Assembly (NCBI GenBank): GCA_020638465.1
Contig: JACKIM010000003.1
Span: forward strand, 330,766 to 394,765
DNA: 64,000 nt
DNA from: Geminicoccaceae bacterium
GTDB lineage: Bacteria > Pseudomonadota > Alphaproteobacteria > Geminicoccales > Geminicoccaceae
Direction of reading: 5' to 3'
This document shows, piece by piece, positions 1 through 8,437 of the stretch. The notes beneath the pieces were generated by a model. That model was given only the letters and a program-made list of their open reading frames with translations. It had not been told where the DNA came from and searched no databases. A program made the position numbers and the translations under genes. The stretch's first letter is position 1; each line of letters opens with the position of its first letter.

Positions 1-423
1 CGCCAGTGCGCGCTCCGAAAGGATCGTCGCCGAGACCACCACGATGGCATCGACGTCGTAGATGTGAATCGCGGCGAGCTGCTCTTCGATCCTCGCGCCC
101 GGCGTGACGTTGAAGAGCAGACTTTGCAGGCCGATCCCCTGCAACTCCTGGGTCAGTTTTTCGATGAGTACCGGGTAGAACGGGTTTCTCATTTCGGAGA
201 CGACGATACCGACCATGTTGGTGCGCTTGGTGGCGAGCATCGAAGCGATGGCGTTGGGCTGATATCCGAATTTTTCCGCACCGCTGAGCACACGCGCACG
301 GAGCTTCGCCGAGATGCTGGAGCCCGGCGTGAAGGCGCGTGAGACGGCTGACTGACTCACACCGAGCAGCGCCGCGAGCTGATGCGAGGTGAGCTTCGAT
401 TTTCCGCGTGCGAGAGCCGTCAT
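1..423 (-). CDS. LacI-family transcriptional regulator, cut by window edge
   Basis: The minus strand is open from an ATG at 421-423 to the first base of the window, giving the first 141 codons. Residues about 8-60 form the LacI helix-turn-helix and hinge region (TSHQLAALLGVSQSAVSR, later GYQPNAIASMLATKRT), followed by the start of the periplasmic-binding-like ligand domain (NMVGIVVSEMRNPFYPVL). LacI proteins bind short palindromes with a central CG and respond to a sugar ligand. It is divergent from the CoA-transferase operon, with about 120 bp between starts. That gap holds a LacI-like operator, so it is the likely repressor of that operon (inference). The C-terminal two thirds lies outside the window. 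Confidence 0.93.
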   Translation of the reverse strand, partial: MTALARGKSKLTSHQLAALLGVSQSAVSRAFTPGSSISAKLRARVLSGAEKFGYQPNAIASMLATKRTNMVGIVVSEMRNPFYPVLIEKLTQELQGIGLQSLLFNVTPGARIEEQLAAIHIYDVDAIVVVSATILSERALA

Positions 424-522
424 CGTCCTCCTGTCATTTTCGAGTGATCTCGCTGTCAGCGCATATGTACCTTCGTTCCGGACTTGACAACCTCGTGACC
501 GATATTGGATGGATGCCTTTGA

Positions 523-538
523 ATGAATTCGGATGCAA
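523..538. promoter_or_regulatory. LacI-type operator, copy 1
   Basis: The 16-mer ATGAATTCGGATGCAA has a central CG and matches 14 of 16 positions with the copy at 3723-3738. It lies in the divergent region between the LacI gene and the CoA-transferase gene. A TTGACA hexamer (484-489) upstream could be a -35 element, but no good -10 follows at normal spacing. The site overlaps an ATG at 523, which argues that translation starts further down, at 544. Binding by the neighbouring LacI protein is inferred. Confidence 0.55.
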
Positions 539-543
539 GCAAG

Positions 544-2898
544 ATGTCTCAACGAGAGCCAAGCGCGGGCGCCCGGGCGCTCGGACATTTGCTGGTCGCC
601 GACCGGTCTGAAAACCTGGCCGGGCAGTACTGCGGTCGGCTGTTCGCCGACTACGGCGCCCGCGTTATACTGGCTGAACCTCGCGACGGATCGGCCTTGC
701 GGCGGCAGGCACCGTTCGCTGCCGATGGTACCTCGCTGACGTTCCGGCATCTGAACACCGGCAAGGAATCCGTCCTTGAGGCTGGTGCGTCGCTCTGTGC
801 GGCAGCGGATGTCATCCTCCTGGCCGCCGACGATGACGCGGAAGCCTTTGCGGGCGATTATCCGGGTGCGATCGTGGTCGCCATCAGCGATTTCGGCGTC
901 GACGGCCCACTGAAGGATTGGATCGGTTGTGAACTGGTCCATCAGGCCTTGTCCGGGATGATGTACAATAACGGCAAGGCAGGGCGCGAACCGCTTTTCG
1001 GCTGCGGCGATCGCAGCGCCATCGTCGCCGGGCTCGCGGCCTATGTTGCAGCGCTGGTCGCGGTCCATGCTCGCGGCGAGGACGGAGCGGGGCAGGTGGT
1101 GCGCGTGGACATCGCCGAGGTCGCTGCAACGACCAGTTTTCCCTACATCCTCCAGTATCTCTACAACGGCACCGTGCGTTCGCGGGAGGAACCTTCATCT
1201 CTGGCCGGCGAGGCGAGATGCCGCGACAGCTGGATCTGCATATGGCTCTATGCGCACCGCTGGGAAGCTGCGACCGCGACGTTGGGGCTTGAACATCTGC
1301 GCGACGATCCGCGCTTCGCCGATCCCCAAATCCGGCGCCGCAACTGGGCAGCACTCTTTGCCGAGATCGGCAACGCGGTCAAAGATCGCGATGCTGCGGA
1401 TCTGGTCGACCTGCTCCAGAAAGCCCAAATCATCTCGGCTAAGGTCGAGGATCCTTGCAATCTCGCAACCCATCGTCATCTTGCCGAGCGTGGCTATTGG
1501 TCGAAGGCAGGAGGGCGGCGGATCCTCGGCGCGCCGTGGCGCCTTGCGGCGACCCCCCGGATCGAGGCGGCCGGCGAACCCGAACCGGGTCGGCACTCGC
1601 CTCTCCCTGCGCCACGTGCTGGCGGGGTTCGCCCGGTGCGACCCCTACCGCTCAAGGGGCTTCGTGTAACCGAACTCACCACCGCCTGGTCCGGTCCGAT
1701 GGCGGGTCGCATCCTCGCCTGGTTCGGTGCCGAGGTCTTCCACGTCGAGGGGCCGAAACGGGTGAATACGTGGAGACTACACCACGAGCGCAAGCAGAAC
1801 CCGGTGAATTTCCCTGACCTGGATCCGGGTGAGCGGCCATTCGATCGCGCGTTCCTGTTCAATTCGCAGAATGTCAACAAGTCGAGCCTCATCGTCGACA
1901 TCAAGCAGGATGCGGGACGGGATATCCTTGCGGGTCTCGCAGAGCGAAGCGATGTACTCATCTGCAATTTCCGCCCGGGAACACTGGGAAAATTCGGGCT
2001 CGACCATGCGACGCTCGCTCACCGGAATCCTGGTCTGATCGCCTGCGAAATGCCCGCGTTCGGTCGAACCGGACCCATATCCCGCCATGCAGCGCTCGGT
2101 CCGATCATGGAGATGGCGACGGGGATGTGCGCGCTCATAGGCTATCCCGGCGGAGCGCCGGAAAATACGGGCCCCTCCTATATGGACCCGGTCGGCGGGC
2201 TGAATTCGGCGGCGGCGATCCTGACGGCATTGGTCTGGCGGCAGCGCAGCGGGCTCGGGCAGGACATCGAGGTGCCGCAGGTCGAGGCCGCGATGCATCT
2301 CGTAGGAGCGGAGATTCTCGCGGCCATCGAAAGCGGCGTCACGCCACCGCGCTGCGGCAACGCCGTGCCGCACGCTGCACCGCACGGTGCTTTTCCGGCG
2401 CGGGGAGACGAGGAGTGGTTGGCCATCGCCTGTTTCGATGAGGGGCATTGGCGATCGCTTTGCGACGCCATCGATCGGCCGGGGTTGAAGGATGACCGGA
2501 GGTTTGCGTCGATGGCCGAAAGGCAACGTAACTCCGATGCGCTCCGGGAAGAGATCACCGCCTGGTCCCGCTTGCAGGACAAGCATGAGGCAGCAGCACT
2601 GCTGCAGGCTGCCGGCCTGCCGGCAGCACCCGTGCAGAACCCGGCGGATCTGGCGAACAGCGCTTATCTCGCCGCGCGCGGCCATTTCACGGAACTCGAT
2701 CACCCGGCGGCCGGTCGGCATCGGTATCCGGGGCTGCCCTTCCACCTTTCGGCCTCACCCGGAAGTGCGCGCCACGCCGCGCCCTGCTTCGGCGATGCGA
2801 ATGCGCGTGTGGTGCAGGAAATTCTCGGGCGGCCCGATGCCGATCTTGCCGAATTGAGGGAGACGGCCGGGCTCGTCGACCGGCCGGCGCCGCTATGA
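544..2898 (+). CDS. tandem class III CoA-transferase (CaiB/BaiF, two fused domains)
   Basis: About 784 residues contain two consecutive CaiB/BaiF folds, roughly residues 15-340 and 365-770, joined by a Pro/Arg-rich linker. Family III enzymes move CoA between carboxylic acids using a catalytic Asp. Candidates are the Asp in the FGCGDRSA segment of the first half and in the YMDPVGG segment of the second. Single-domain members are about 400 residues; a fused double-domain form is known in DddD, the DMSP CoA-transferase/lyase, but no specific substrate can be read here. The start at 544 is preferred over an in-frame ATG at 523, which sits inside an operator. The stop overlaps the next gene by 4 bp, so the two are translationally coupled. 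Confidence 0.85.
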   Translation: MSQREPSAGARALGHLLVADRSENLAGQYCGRLFADYGARVILAEPRDGSALRRQAPFAADGTSLTFRHLNTGKESVLEAGASLCAAADVILLAADDDAEAFAGDYPGAIVVAISDFGVDGPLKDWIGCELVHQALSGMMYNNGKAGREPLFGCGDRSAIVAGLAAYVAALVAVHARGEDGAGQVVRVDIAEVAATTSFPYILQYLYNGTVRSREEPSSLAGEARCRDSWICIWLYAHRWEAATATLGLEHLRDDPRFADPQIRRRNWAALFAEIGNAVKDRDAADLVDLLQKAQIISAKVEDPCNLATHRHLAERGYWSKAGGRRILGAPWRLAATPRIEAAGEPEPGRHSPLPAPRAGGVRPVRPLPLKGLRVTELTTAWSGPMAGRILAWFGAEVFHVEGPKRVNTWRLHHERKQNPVNFPDLDPGERPFDRAFLFNSQNVNKSSLIVDIKQDAGRDILAGLAERSDVLICNFRPGTLGKFGLDHATLAHRNPGLIACEMPAFGRTGPISRHAALGPIMEMATGMCALIGYPGGAPENTGPSYMDPVGGLNSAAAILTALVWRQRSGLGQDIEVPQVEAAMHLVGAEILAAIESGVTPPRCGNAVPHAAPHGAFPARGDEEWLAIACFDEGHWRSLCDAIDRPGLKDDRRFASMAERQRNSDALREEITAWSRLQDKHEAAALLQAAGLPAAPVQNPADLANSAYLAARGHFTELDHPAAGRHRYPGLPFHLSASPGSARHAAPCFGDANARVVQEILGRPDADLAELRETAGLVDRPAPL

Positions 2899-3695
2899 CT
2901 CTCCCGCGCACCATTGCGATCCTGCAACAACTCGATGACGACCCTCGTTACAGGGGCTCGATCCACGACGCTGAAATCGCGCGGGCGCGAGGATTTCCCG
3001 GGGCGCTGGTTCCGGGCGCCTTTCTCTACGGTCACATCTCACGGGTGGCGGTGCAGGAGTGGGGCGCGGACTGGATCGCGCGCGGGGCCATGGGTGTGAA
3101 GTTCCGCAGACCGGTCTACGACGGCGATCGGCTGCTGCTCAGTGCGGCGGCGGTCGACGGTGGGACTGGTCGTGCGGCAGTGGAGATCGAACGAGATGGC
3201 GGTGAGGTGGTCGCCACAGGCTGGATCGCGCCGCCGGAGGATAGACCGCCGCCGGTCGCGAGCCTCGATCGGCAGTCGATAAACGCGGACGGTGTGCCCG
3301 AACGTCTTGCGGTGGACGCAGGCGGCATGCACGTTGGTATGACTTTCGCGAGTGTCCCGCGACCTCTTCTCGCCGGCGAGATCGAGGCATCGGCCCGCGC
3401 ATTCGCCGAAACCGAAACCCTGTACGACGAACTCGGGGTCGCGCATTCCGGTTGCCTTATGCGCATCGTCATGAGTGACAGCTACACCCCTTTCCGCTTT
3501 CCGGCGGCGGTCATTCTAGCAGGGGTGGAGGCGTGGCACTTTATGCCCGTGCGCAAGGGAGCGATGATCGAAACGCGCGGTCGCGTCGTCGCGGCGGAGG
3601 AGCGCGCCGGCCGATACAGCTTCACCGCCGAGGAGTGTCTGCTGGCCGACGGTGCCATGGCCGCGCGGTTCCTTAGACGAACGGTATATGCATGA
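2895..3695 (+). CDS. MaoC-like / double-hotdog acyl-CoA dehydratase-type protein
   Basis: The 266-residue length fits two hotdog folds. The first segment (about 20-120) contains GFPGALVPGAFLYGH followed by VKFRRPVYDGDRL, the usual MaoC/FAS1-dehydratase pattern. Such proteins hydrate or dehydrate acyl-CoA thioesters. The strict Asp-His hydratase pair is not obvious, so it could instead be a thioesterase-like or non-catalytic hotdog. It overlaps the upstream CoA-transferase by ATGA, implying the pair act on the same CoA-activated acid (inference). Confidence 0.75.
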   Translation: MTLPRTIAILQQLDDDPRYRGSIHDAEIARARGFPGALVPGAFLYGHISRVAVQEWGADWIARGAMGVKFRRPVYDGDRLLLSAAAVDGGTGRAAVEIERDGGEVVATGWIAPPEDRPPPVASLDRQSINADGVPERLAVDAGGMHVGMTFASVPRPLLAGEIEASARAFAETETLYDELGVAHSGCLMRIVMSDSYTPFRFPAAVILAGVEAWHFMPVRKGAMIETRGRVVAAEERAGRYSFTAEECLLADGAMAARFLRRTVYA

Positions 3696-3722
3696 AGCCG
3701 AGAGCGAGGGTTCAAGTTTTTC

Positions 3723-3738
3723 TTGAATGCGGATGCAA
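3723..3738. promoter_or_regulatory. LacI-type operator, copy 2
   Basis: TTGAATGCGGATGCAA is an imperfect palindrome around a central CG, 12 of 16 positions symmetric, and nearly identical to the site at 523-538. It lies in the 115-bp gap before the enolase-superfamily gene. This suggests a second promoter controlled by the same LacI protein. No convincing -35/-10 pair was identified. Confidence 0.5.
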
Positions 3739-3810
3739 ATGCTGATTTCCTCGTGACTAGCGGCGAATTCGCGGCCGGAAGGTCGCTCACGGTCTTGGGG
3801 AGGACGTGAC

Positions 3811-4974
3811 GTGCAGAAATCTGAAGCGTGCGGCGTGACGGAAGTATCGTCGGGGTACATCAGCGACAGGATCGCTTCGGTCGAGGCGTTTCAGGTCTGT
3901 TGGCGTCCGGGCGATCCGCCAGGAAGGCGCACCGCTTTTGTCCGGGTGCGCACGGAGGGCGGGATCGTTGGTCATGGTGAGGCATCGCCGATGATGGGCG
4001 GCGAGCACAGCCTTCTCGTCGTGCGCGACTTCGCCGCGAGTCTCAAGGGCGCCGACCCTTTCGACCAGGCGGTGATCCAGGACCGCCTCCTGCACCGCTA
4101 CATCAAGCTCGGTCCGGAAGGGGCGGTGACTGGCGCCTTGGCGGCGCTCGATATCGCCTTGTGGGATATCAAGGGCAAGATCGCCGGATTGCCGATCTAC
4201 AAGCTTCTCGGCGGAGCTTGGCGAACGAGCCTGCCGTTTTATGCCTCCATCGGCGGCCAGGCGGAACGCAGCGTGGACGAAGTCGTCCGCACCGTGCAAA
4301 AGCGTCTGGAGTCGGAAAAGCCGGCTGCGATAAAGATCCGCTGGGACGGCGACCGAACGCGCCAAGACTACGACATCGCGGGCGATATCGCCAAGGCGAG
4401 GGCGGTGCGCAAGTTGGTCGGCGACGACTTCCCGCTGGCCTTCGATGCCAACAACCAATATTCCATCGGCGGTGCCATCCGGGTCGGTCGCTCGCTCGAG
4501 GATCTGGGCTACATCTGGTTCGAGGAGCCCGTGCAGCATTACGACGTTCGCGCAATGGGCGAGGTGGCGCAACGGCTCGACATCACTGTTTCGGCAGCGG
4601 AGCAGACCTATACAACCCAGGCGCTGGTAGATCTCATCGAGGCGGGCGTGCGTATGGTCCAGCCCGACATCGTAAAAATGGGCGGTATCACCGGGCTGAT
4701 GCAGTGCGCTGCGGTCTGCTTTGCGCATGGAGTCGAGCTGGTGCCGCACCAGACCCAGCCGGGTATCGGTCATGTCGCCAATCTGCACGTGCTCGCCACG
4801 CTGATGCACAACACCAAGCCCGCCGAGTTTGCCGATCCTGACGACCGAATGCACGCGGGCTTCGAAAATCCGCTTATTCCCCGGGACGGCCGGTTCGATC
4901 TTCCGGAAGGGCCGGGGTTGGGGCTGCGTATCAAGGACGACGAGCTGGATCGCCGGCGCACAACGCCGGCTTGA
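3811..4974 (+). CDS. mandelate racemase/muconate lactonizing enzyme family protein (probable sugar-acid dehydratase)
   Basis: The 387-residue protein has the enolase-superfamily capping domain (about 20-140) and a C-terminal barrel. Visible catalytic features are a KxR motif (AIKIR, near residue 173), metal ligands Asp in FDANN (about 211), Glu in FEEP (about 237) and Glu in SAAEQ (about 263), and a catalytic His in VPHQT (about 312). That is the acid-sugar dehydratase branch of the MR subgroup. The GTG start at 3811 is chosen because GGGGAGGA stands 6 bases upstream. Its place among glycan-uptake genes suits dehydration of an aldonic or uronic acid; the substrate is unknown. Confidence 0.9.
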   Translation: MQKSEACGVTEVSSGYISDRIASVEAFQVCWRPGDPPGRRTAFVRVRTEGGIVGHGEASPMMGGEHSLLVVRDFAASLKGADPFDQAVIQDRLLHRYIKLGPEGAVTGALAALDIALWDIKGKIAGLPIYKLLGGAWRTSLPFYASIGGQAERSVDEVVRTVQKRLESEKPAAIKIRWDGDRTRQDYDIAGDIAKARAVRKLVGDDFPLAFDANNQYSIGGAIRVGRSLEDLGYIWFEEPVQHYDVRAMGEVAQRLDITVSAAEQTYTTQALVDLIEAGVRMVQPDIVKMGGITGLMQCAAVCFAHGVELVPHQTQPGIGHVANLHVLATLMHNTKPAEFADPDDRMHAGFENPLIPRDGRFDLPEGPGLGLRIKDDELDRRRTTPA

Positions 4975-5027
4975 GTGAGGATCGCTCGACCCGGAGCGGG
5001 TCGGATGCCACAAGGGGAGGATTGAGA

Positions 5028-6626
5028 ATGTCAATGAAGAGACGCGAGTTCATGGGTCGAATCGCCACGACAGCGCTTCTGGCCTCGGCTCCACCCTTCG
5101 CGGCGATGGCGCAGGGCGCCGATGTCCTGCGGATTGGGATCGCGGCCAAGGGGCCGCGCTACTTCGATCCCAATCTGACGACCCAAGGTGGTGACAATTG
5201 GGCCAATGAACAGGCCTTCGAACAACTTGTACGCCCCGCGGACGGCCAGTTCGCGCTGACGCCCGAGGAATATCACCCAACTCTCGCTACGGAATGGTCG
5301 GTTTCCGACGACGCCAAGGTGTGGACATTCAAGCTGCGCGAGGGCGTGCAGTTTCACAAGGGCTATGGGGAAATGACCTCGGACGACGTGGTCTATTCCT
5401 TCGAACGCGCGCTCAAGGATGGCACCAACAAGGCCAACCTTGCGAACATCGAGAGTGTCACCGCCGATGGACCCTACTCCGTCGTCATTCGACTTAAGGC
5501 ACCCGACGTCAATTTCCTCGGTACCGGCGCCTTTGACAAGACCACGGTCGTGGTCTCGAAAAAGGCTGCCGAGGAGAAGGGCGAGTCCTTCGCCAACGAT
5601 GCTATCGGCACCGGCCCCTATCAGCTTGATAAGTTTGACACGAACTGGGGTGTCGCACTCGTCCGTTTCGACGATTACTGGGACAAGGAGCATATCGCGA
5701 AGATCCCGCGCGTCGAGTGCGTCTATATCGCCGACACCACGGCCCGTACGCTGGCGCTCCTGTCGAAGGACGTCGACATGATCGAGGCGGTGCGTGCGCC
5801 CGGTTGGGTTGATTCGATGAAATCCCAGGATCCTACTCTGCTCATCGACATGACGGTGCCGGGCTCCTTCAACACGCTGCACGTCAACCTGACCCGCCCG
5901 CCCTTCGACAATCTCAAGGTGCGGCAGGCGTTGATGTTCGCTCTGGATCGCAATGCGGTGGCGCAGGCGCTCGCTCCCATGGGTGGCACGATGTACGGGC
6001 TGCAGCCCGATTTCTTCCCGGCGGGCCTTACCATCGCGGACGTGCCGGAAGATCTCCAATACAGCTACGATCCCGAGCGGGCCAAGGCGCTTCTTGCTGA
6101 GGCGGGTTTTCCCGACGGCTTCGAGTTCGAATCGAATATCTCGCAGCGCGAGGACTATTCGTCGACCATGCTGATCGTGCAGGAGCAGATCCGCAAATCC
6201 GGCTTCAACATGAAGCTGAAGGTGATGGATCATACCGCCTATCACGCCGCCAACCGTTCCGATCAGAACACGCTGGCGATGCACTCCTCGAGCTATCCGC
6301 CTATTCCGACGCTAATCTATTTCCAGCAATTGTCATCGGGAGCAGAGGTGAAGGCCGACGGCAGTGGCGGCGGCAATTACAGCCATTATGGCGTGGCGAT
6401 GCCGGGAATCGACGGCCTGCTGGCCAAGGCGCTGGCTTCGACGACCTACAAGGATTATCTCGACTACTGCAACCAGATCGAGCTCCAGATTCTGCGGGAT
6501 CTGCCATTGATCGGTCTCTCGAGCCTGTCGTTCACGGTGGCGCGCAATGCCAATGTCGATCTCGGCTATCCGGTCGAGAGCGGCTATGCCCGCTGGCGCT
6601 TCCACAGGGCGACAAAGACTTCCTGA
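5028..6626 (+). CDS. ABC transporter substrate-binding protein, family 5 (Tat-exported)
   Basis: This is a DppA/OppA-type (SBP_bac_5) protein of about 532 residues. The start at 5028 follows GGGGAGG by 7 bases; a longer reading from 4971 lacks such a site. The N-terminus MSMKRREFMGR carries a twin-arginine motif followed by a hydrophobic stretch ending in AMAQG, so it is probably a folded Tat substrate. Body motifs such as YDPERAKALLAEAGFPDG and LKVRQALMFALDR are family hallmarks. It delivers ligand, here probably an oligosaccharide, to the permeases encoded at 10996-12845. Confidence 0.93.
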   Translation: MSMKRREFMGRIATTALLASAPPFAAMAQGADVLRIGIAAKGPRYFDPNLTTQGGDNWANEQAFEQLVRPADGQFALTPEEYHPTLATEWSVSDDAKVWTFKLREGVQFHKGYGEMTSDDVVYSFERALKDGTNKANLANIESVTADGPYSVVIRLKAPDVNFLGTGAFDKTTVVVSKKAAEEKGESFANDAIGTGPYQLDKFDTNWGVALVRFDDYWDKEHIAKIPRVECVYIADTTARTLALLSKDVDMIEAVRAPGWVDSMKSQDPTLLIDMTVPGSFNTLHVNLTRPPFDNLKVRQALMFALDRNAVAQALAPMGGTMYGLQPDFFPAGLTIADVPEDLQYSYDPERAKALLAEAGFPDGFEFESNISQREDYSSTMLIVQEQIRKSGFNMKLKVMDHTAYHAANRSDQNTLAMHSSSYPPIPTLIYFQQLSSGAEVKADGSGGGNYSHYGVAMPGIDGLLAKALASTTYKDYLDYCNQIELQILRDLPLIGLSSLSFTVARNANVDLGYPVESGYARWRFHRATKTS

Positions 6627-6775
6627 CCCATTGTGTCCGGGTAACCCGGCGAGATCGCGGCGACGAGCGTTGCCATGGTTTCGCCGTCCATGCCCGGGCA
6701 GGAGTGATAGGCCGCGATGCGGCCCGTGGCGGTGAACTCTTTGTAAAAGAGAGAAACCTGAGGGAGGAGACAGGA

Positions 6776-8398
6776 ATGACATTTTCACGACGGGGATTCA
6801 TGGGGCGCAGCGGTACGGTTGCCCTGGGCTTTGGCTATGGCGTTTCATTCGGCATGCAGGCAGCCGTCGCCGCGGAAGGTACCGATACCTTGCGGATGGC
6901 GCTTTCGGCGCGCGGTCTGCGCACTATTGACCCGGCGCGCTCCATTCAGGGTGCCGACGAATGGGCGATCATCCACATCTTTGACACTCTGGTCGAGGTA
7001 CCGCTTGGACGATTTCCGCAGGCGCCGGATGAGGTGCAGCCATCGCTCGCGGAGAGCTGGTCGGCCAATGAGGACAGTACGATCTGGACCTTCAAGCTCC
7101 GTCCGGGCGTGAAGTTCCAGAAAGGCTATGGCGAGATGACGTCCGCCGATGTGGCCTTCTCGTTCAATCGTCTGCTCAACCCCGACGAACTCGGTGTGCG
7201 CACCGCACTCTGGCAAAACCTTGCCAGCGTCGGGGCGCCGGATGATCATACTTTCGTGATGCATCTCAAGCAGCCCGACCCGCTCTGGACGATGGGCCCG
7301 ATGTTGCACCATTCCGCCTCGACGGTCTCGCGCAAGGCCTTTGAGGAGAAGGGCGCGGAGGCCTTCGAGAAGGACCCGGTCGGGACCGGACCGTACCAGC
7401 TTGTCAACGTCGCTGAAGATCCGAGCGAGGGCGTGCTCATGGAGGTCAACCCCGATTACTGGGGTCCCAAGCCGAACATTCCGCTTTTCCAGGTGCGCTA
7501 CATCGCCGACACGACCGCTCGGACTCTGGCTCTGCTCTCCGGCGATATCCAGATGATGGAAGGCGTCCGTGCGCCGGGCTGGGTGCCCTCGATCCAGACG
7601 CAGGCTCCCGATCTGCATTTCGACGTGGCGAGCCCCGGATCGTTCTTCACCATTTCGTTCAACCTCACGGTCAAGCCGTTCGACGATGTGCGTGTCCGCC
7701 AGGCCTGCGCCTACCTCATCGACCGCGACCAGATCGCACAGGCGATGGCGCCGATTTCGAAGCGGACCTTCGGCATGAATCCGCCGGCATTTCCGGGAGG
7801 CTTCAACGAGGACACCATTCCCGCCGACGTCGCCTACAGACTCGATATCCAAAAGGCGAAGGCGCTTCTCGCCGAGGCTGGCCATCCGGACGGGTTCCAA
7901 TTCTCCGCCTATACCTCACAGCGCGAGGATTATTCCTCGATCATGCTGATGATCCAGCAGCTTCTGCGGGCAGGTGGCATTGACATGCAGCTCGAGATGA
8001 AGGATCACACCGCATTCCATGCGGACCAAGCGACGGGGACCAACACGATCTTCCAGCGGTCCGCCGCCTATCCGCCGGTGCCGACGCTCGCGATCAGCGA
8101 ACAGTTGACTGCTGCCAACGAGGTCAAGGCCGATGGCACGGGCGGTCCGAACTTCTCGCATTACGGTGTCGTCATTCCGGGCATCGACGACATGCTGAAG
8201 GAAGCGATGGCGGAGCCGGAGCTCGATCAGCGCATCACCAAGGTGCAGGACATCGAAATGAAGTTCCTGACCGACATGCCGTTGCTGCCTGTGGTGACCA
8301 ACGGTTACCTGATCGTACGGGCGGCTAACGTCGATCTCGGTTACAATCTCGAATCCGGCTACGCACACTGGCGCCTGACAAAAGCCACCATCGGTTGA
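6776..8398 (+). CDS. ABC transporter substrate-binding protein, family 5, paralogue of the preceding gene
   Basis: The protein has about 540 residues with a Tat signal (FSRRGFMGR, cleavage after AVAAEG). It shares long collinear stretches with its upstream neighbour, including YIADTTARTLALLS, APGWV, AGxPDGF, SQREDYSS, SHYG and the C-terminal ANVDLGYxxESGYAxWR. It is therefore a tandem duplication that has since diverged. ATG 6776 follows AGGGAGGAGA, while the longer reading from 6704 has no good site. Two binding proteins appear to feed one transporter, which would broaden ligand range (inference). Confidence 0.93.
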   Translation: MTFSRRGFMGRSGTVALGFGYGVSFGMQAAVAAEGTDTLRMALSARGLRTIDPARSIQGADEWAIIHIFDTLVEVPLGRFPQAPDEVQPSLAESWSANEDSTIWTFKLRPGVKFQKGYGEMTSADVAFSFNRLLNPDELGVRTALWQNLASVGAPDDHTFVMHLKQPDPLWTMGPMLHHSASTVSRKAFEEKGAEAFEKDPVGTGPYQLVNVAEDPSEGVLMEVNPDYWGPKPNIPLFQVRYIADTTARTLALLSGDIQMMEGVRAPGWVPSIQTQAPDLHFDVASPGSFFTISFNLTVKPFDDVRVRQACAYLIDRDQIAQAMAPISKRTFGMNPPAFPGGFNEDTIPADVAYRLDIQKAKALLAEAGHPDGFQFSAYTSQREDYSSIMLMIQQLLRAGGIDMQLEMKDHTAFHADQATGTNTIFQRSAAYPPVPTLAISEQLTAANEVKADGTGGPNFSHYGVVIPGIDDMLKEAMAEPELDQRITKVQDIEMKFLTDMPLLPVVTNGYLIVRAANVDLGYNLESGYAHWRLTKATIG

Positions 8399-8437
8399 CG
8401 CCCGCGTTCCGTCATCCTCCAACCGTCCAGGCCCGTC

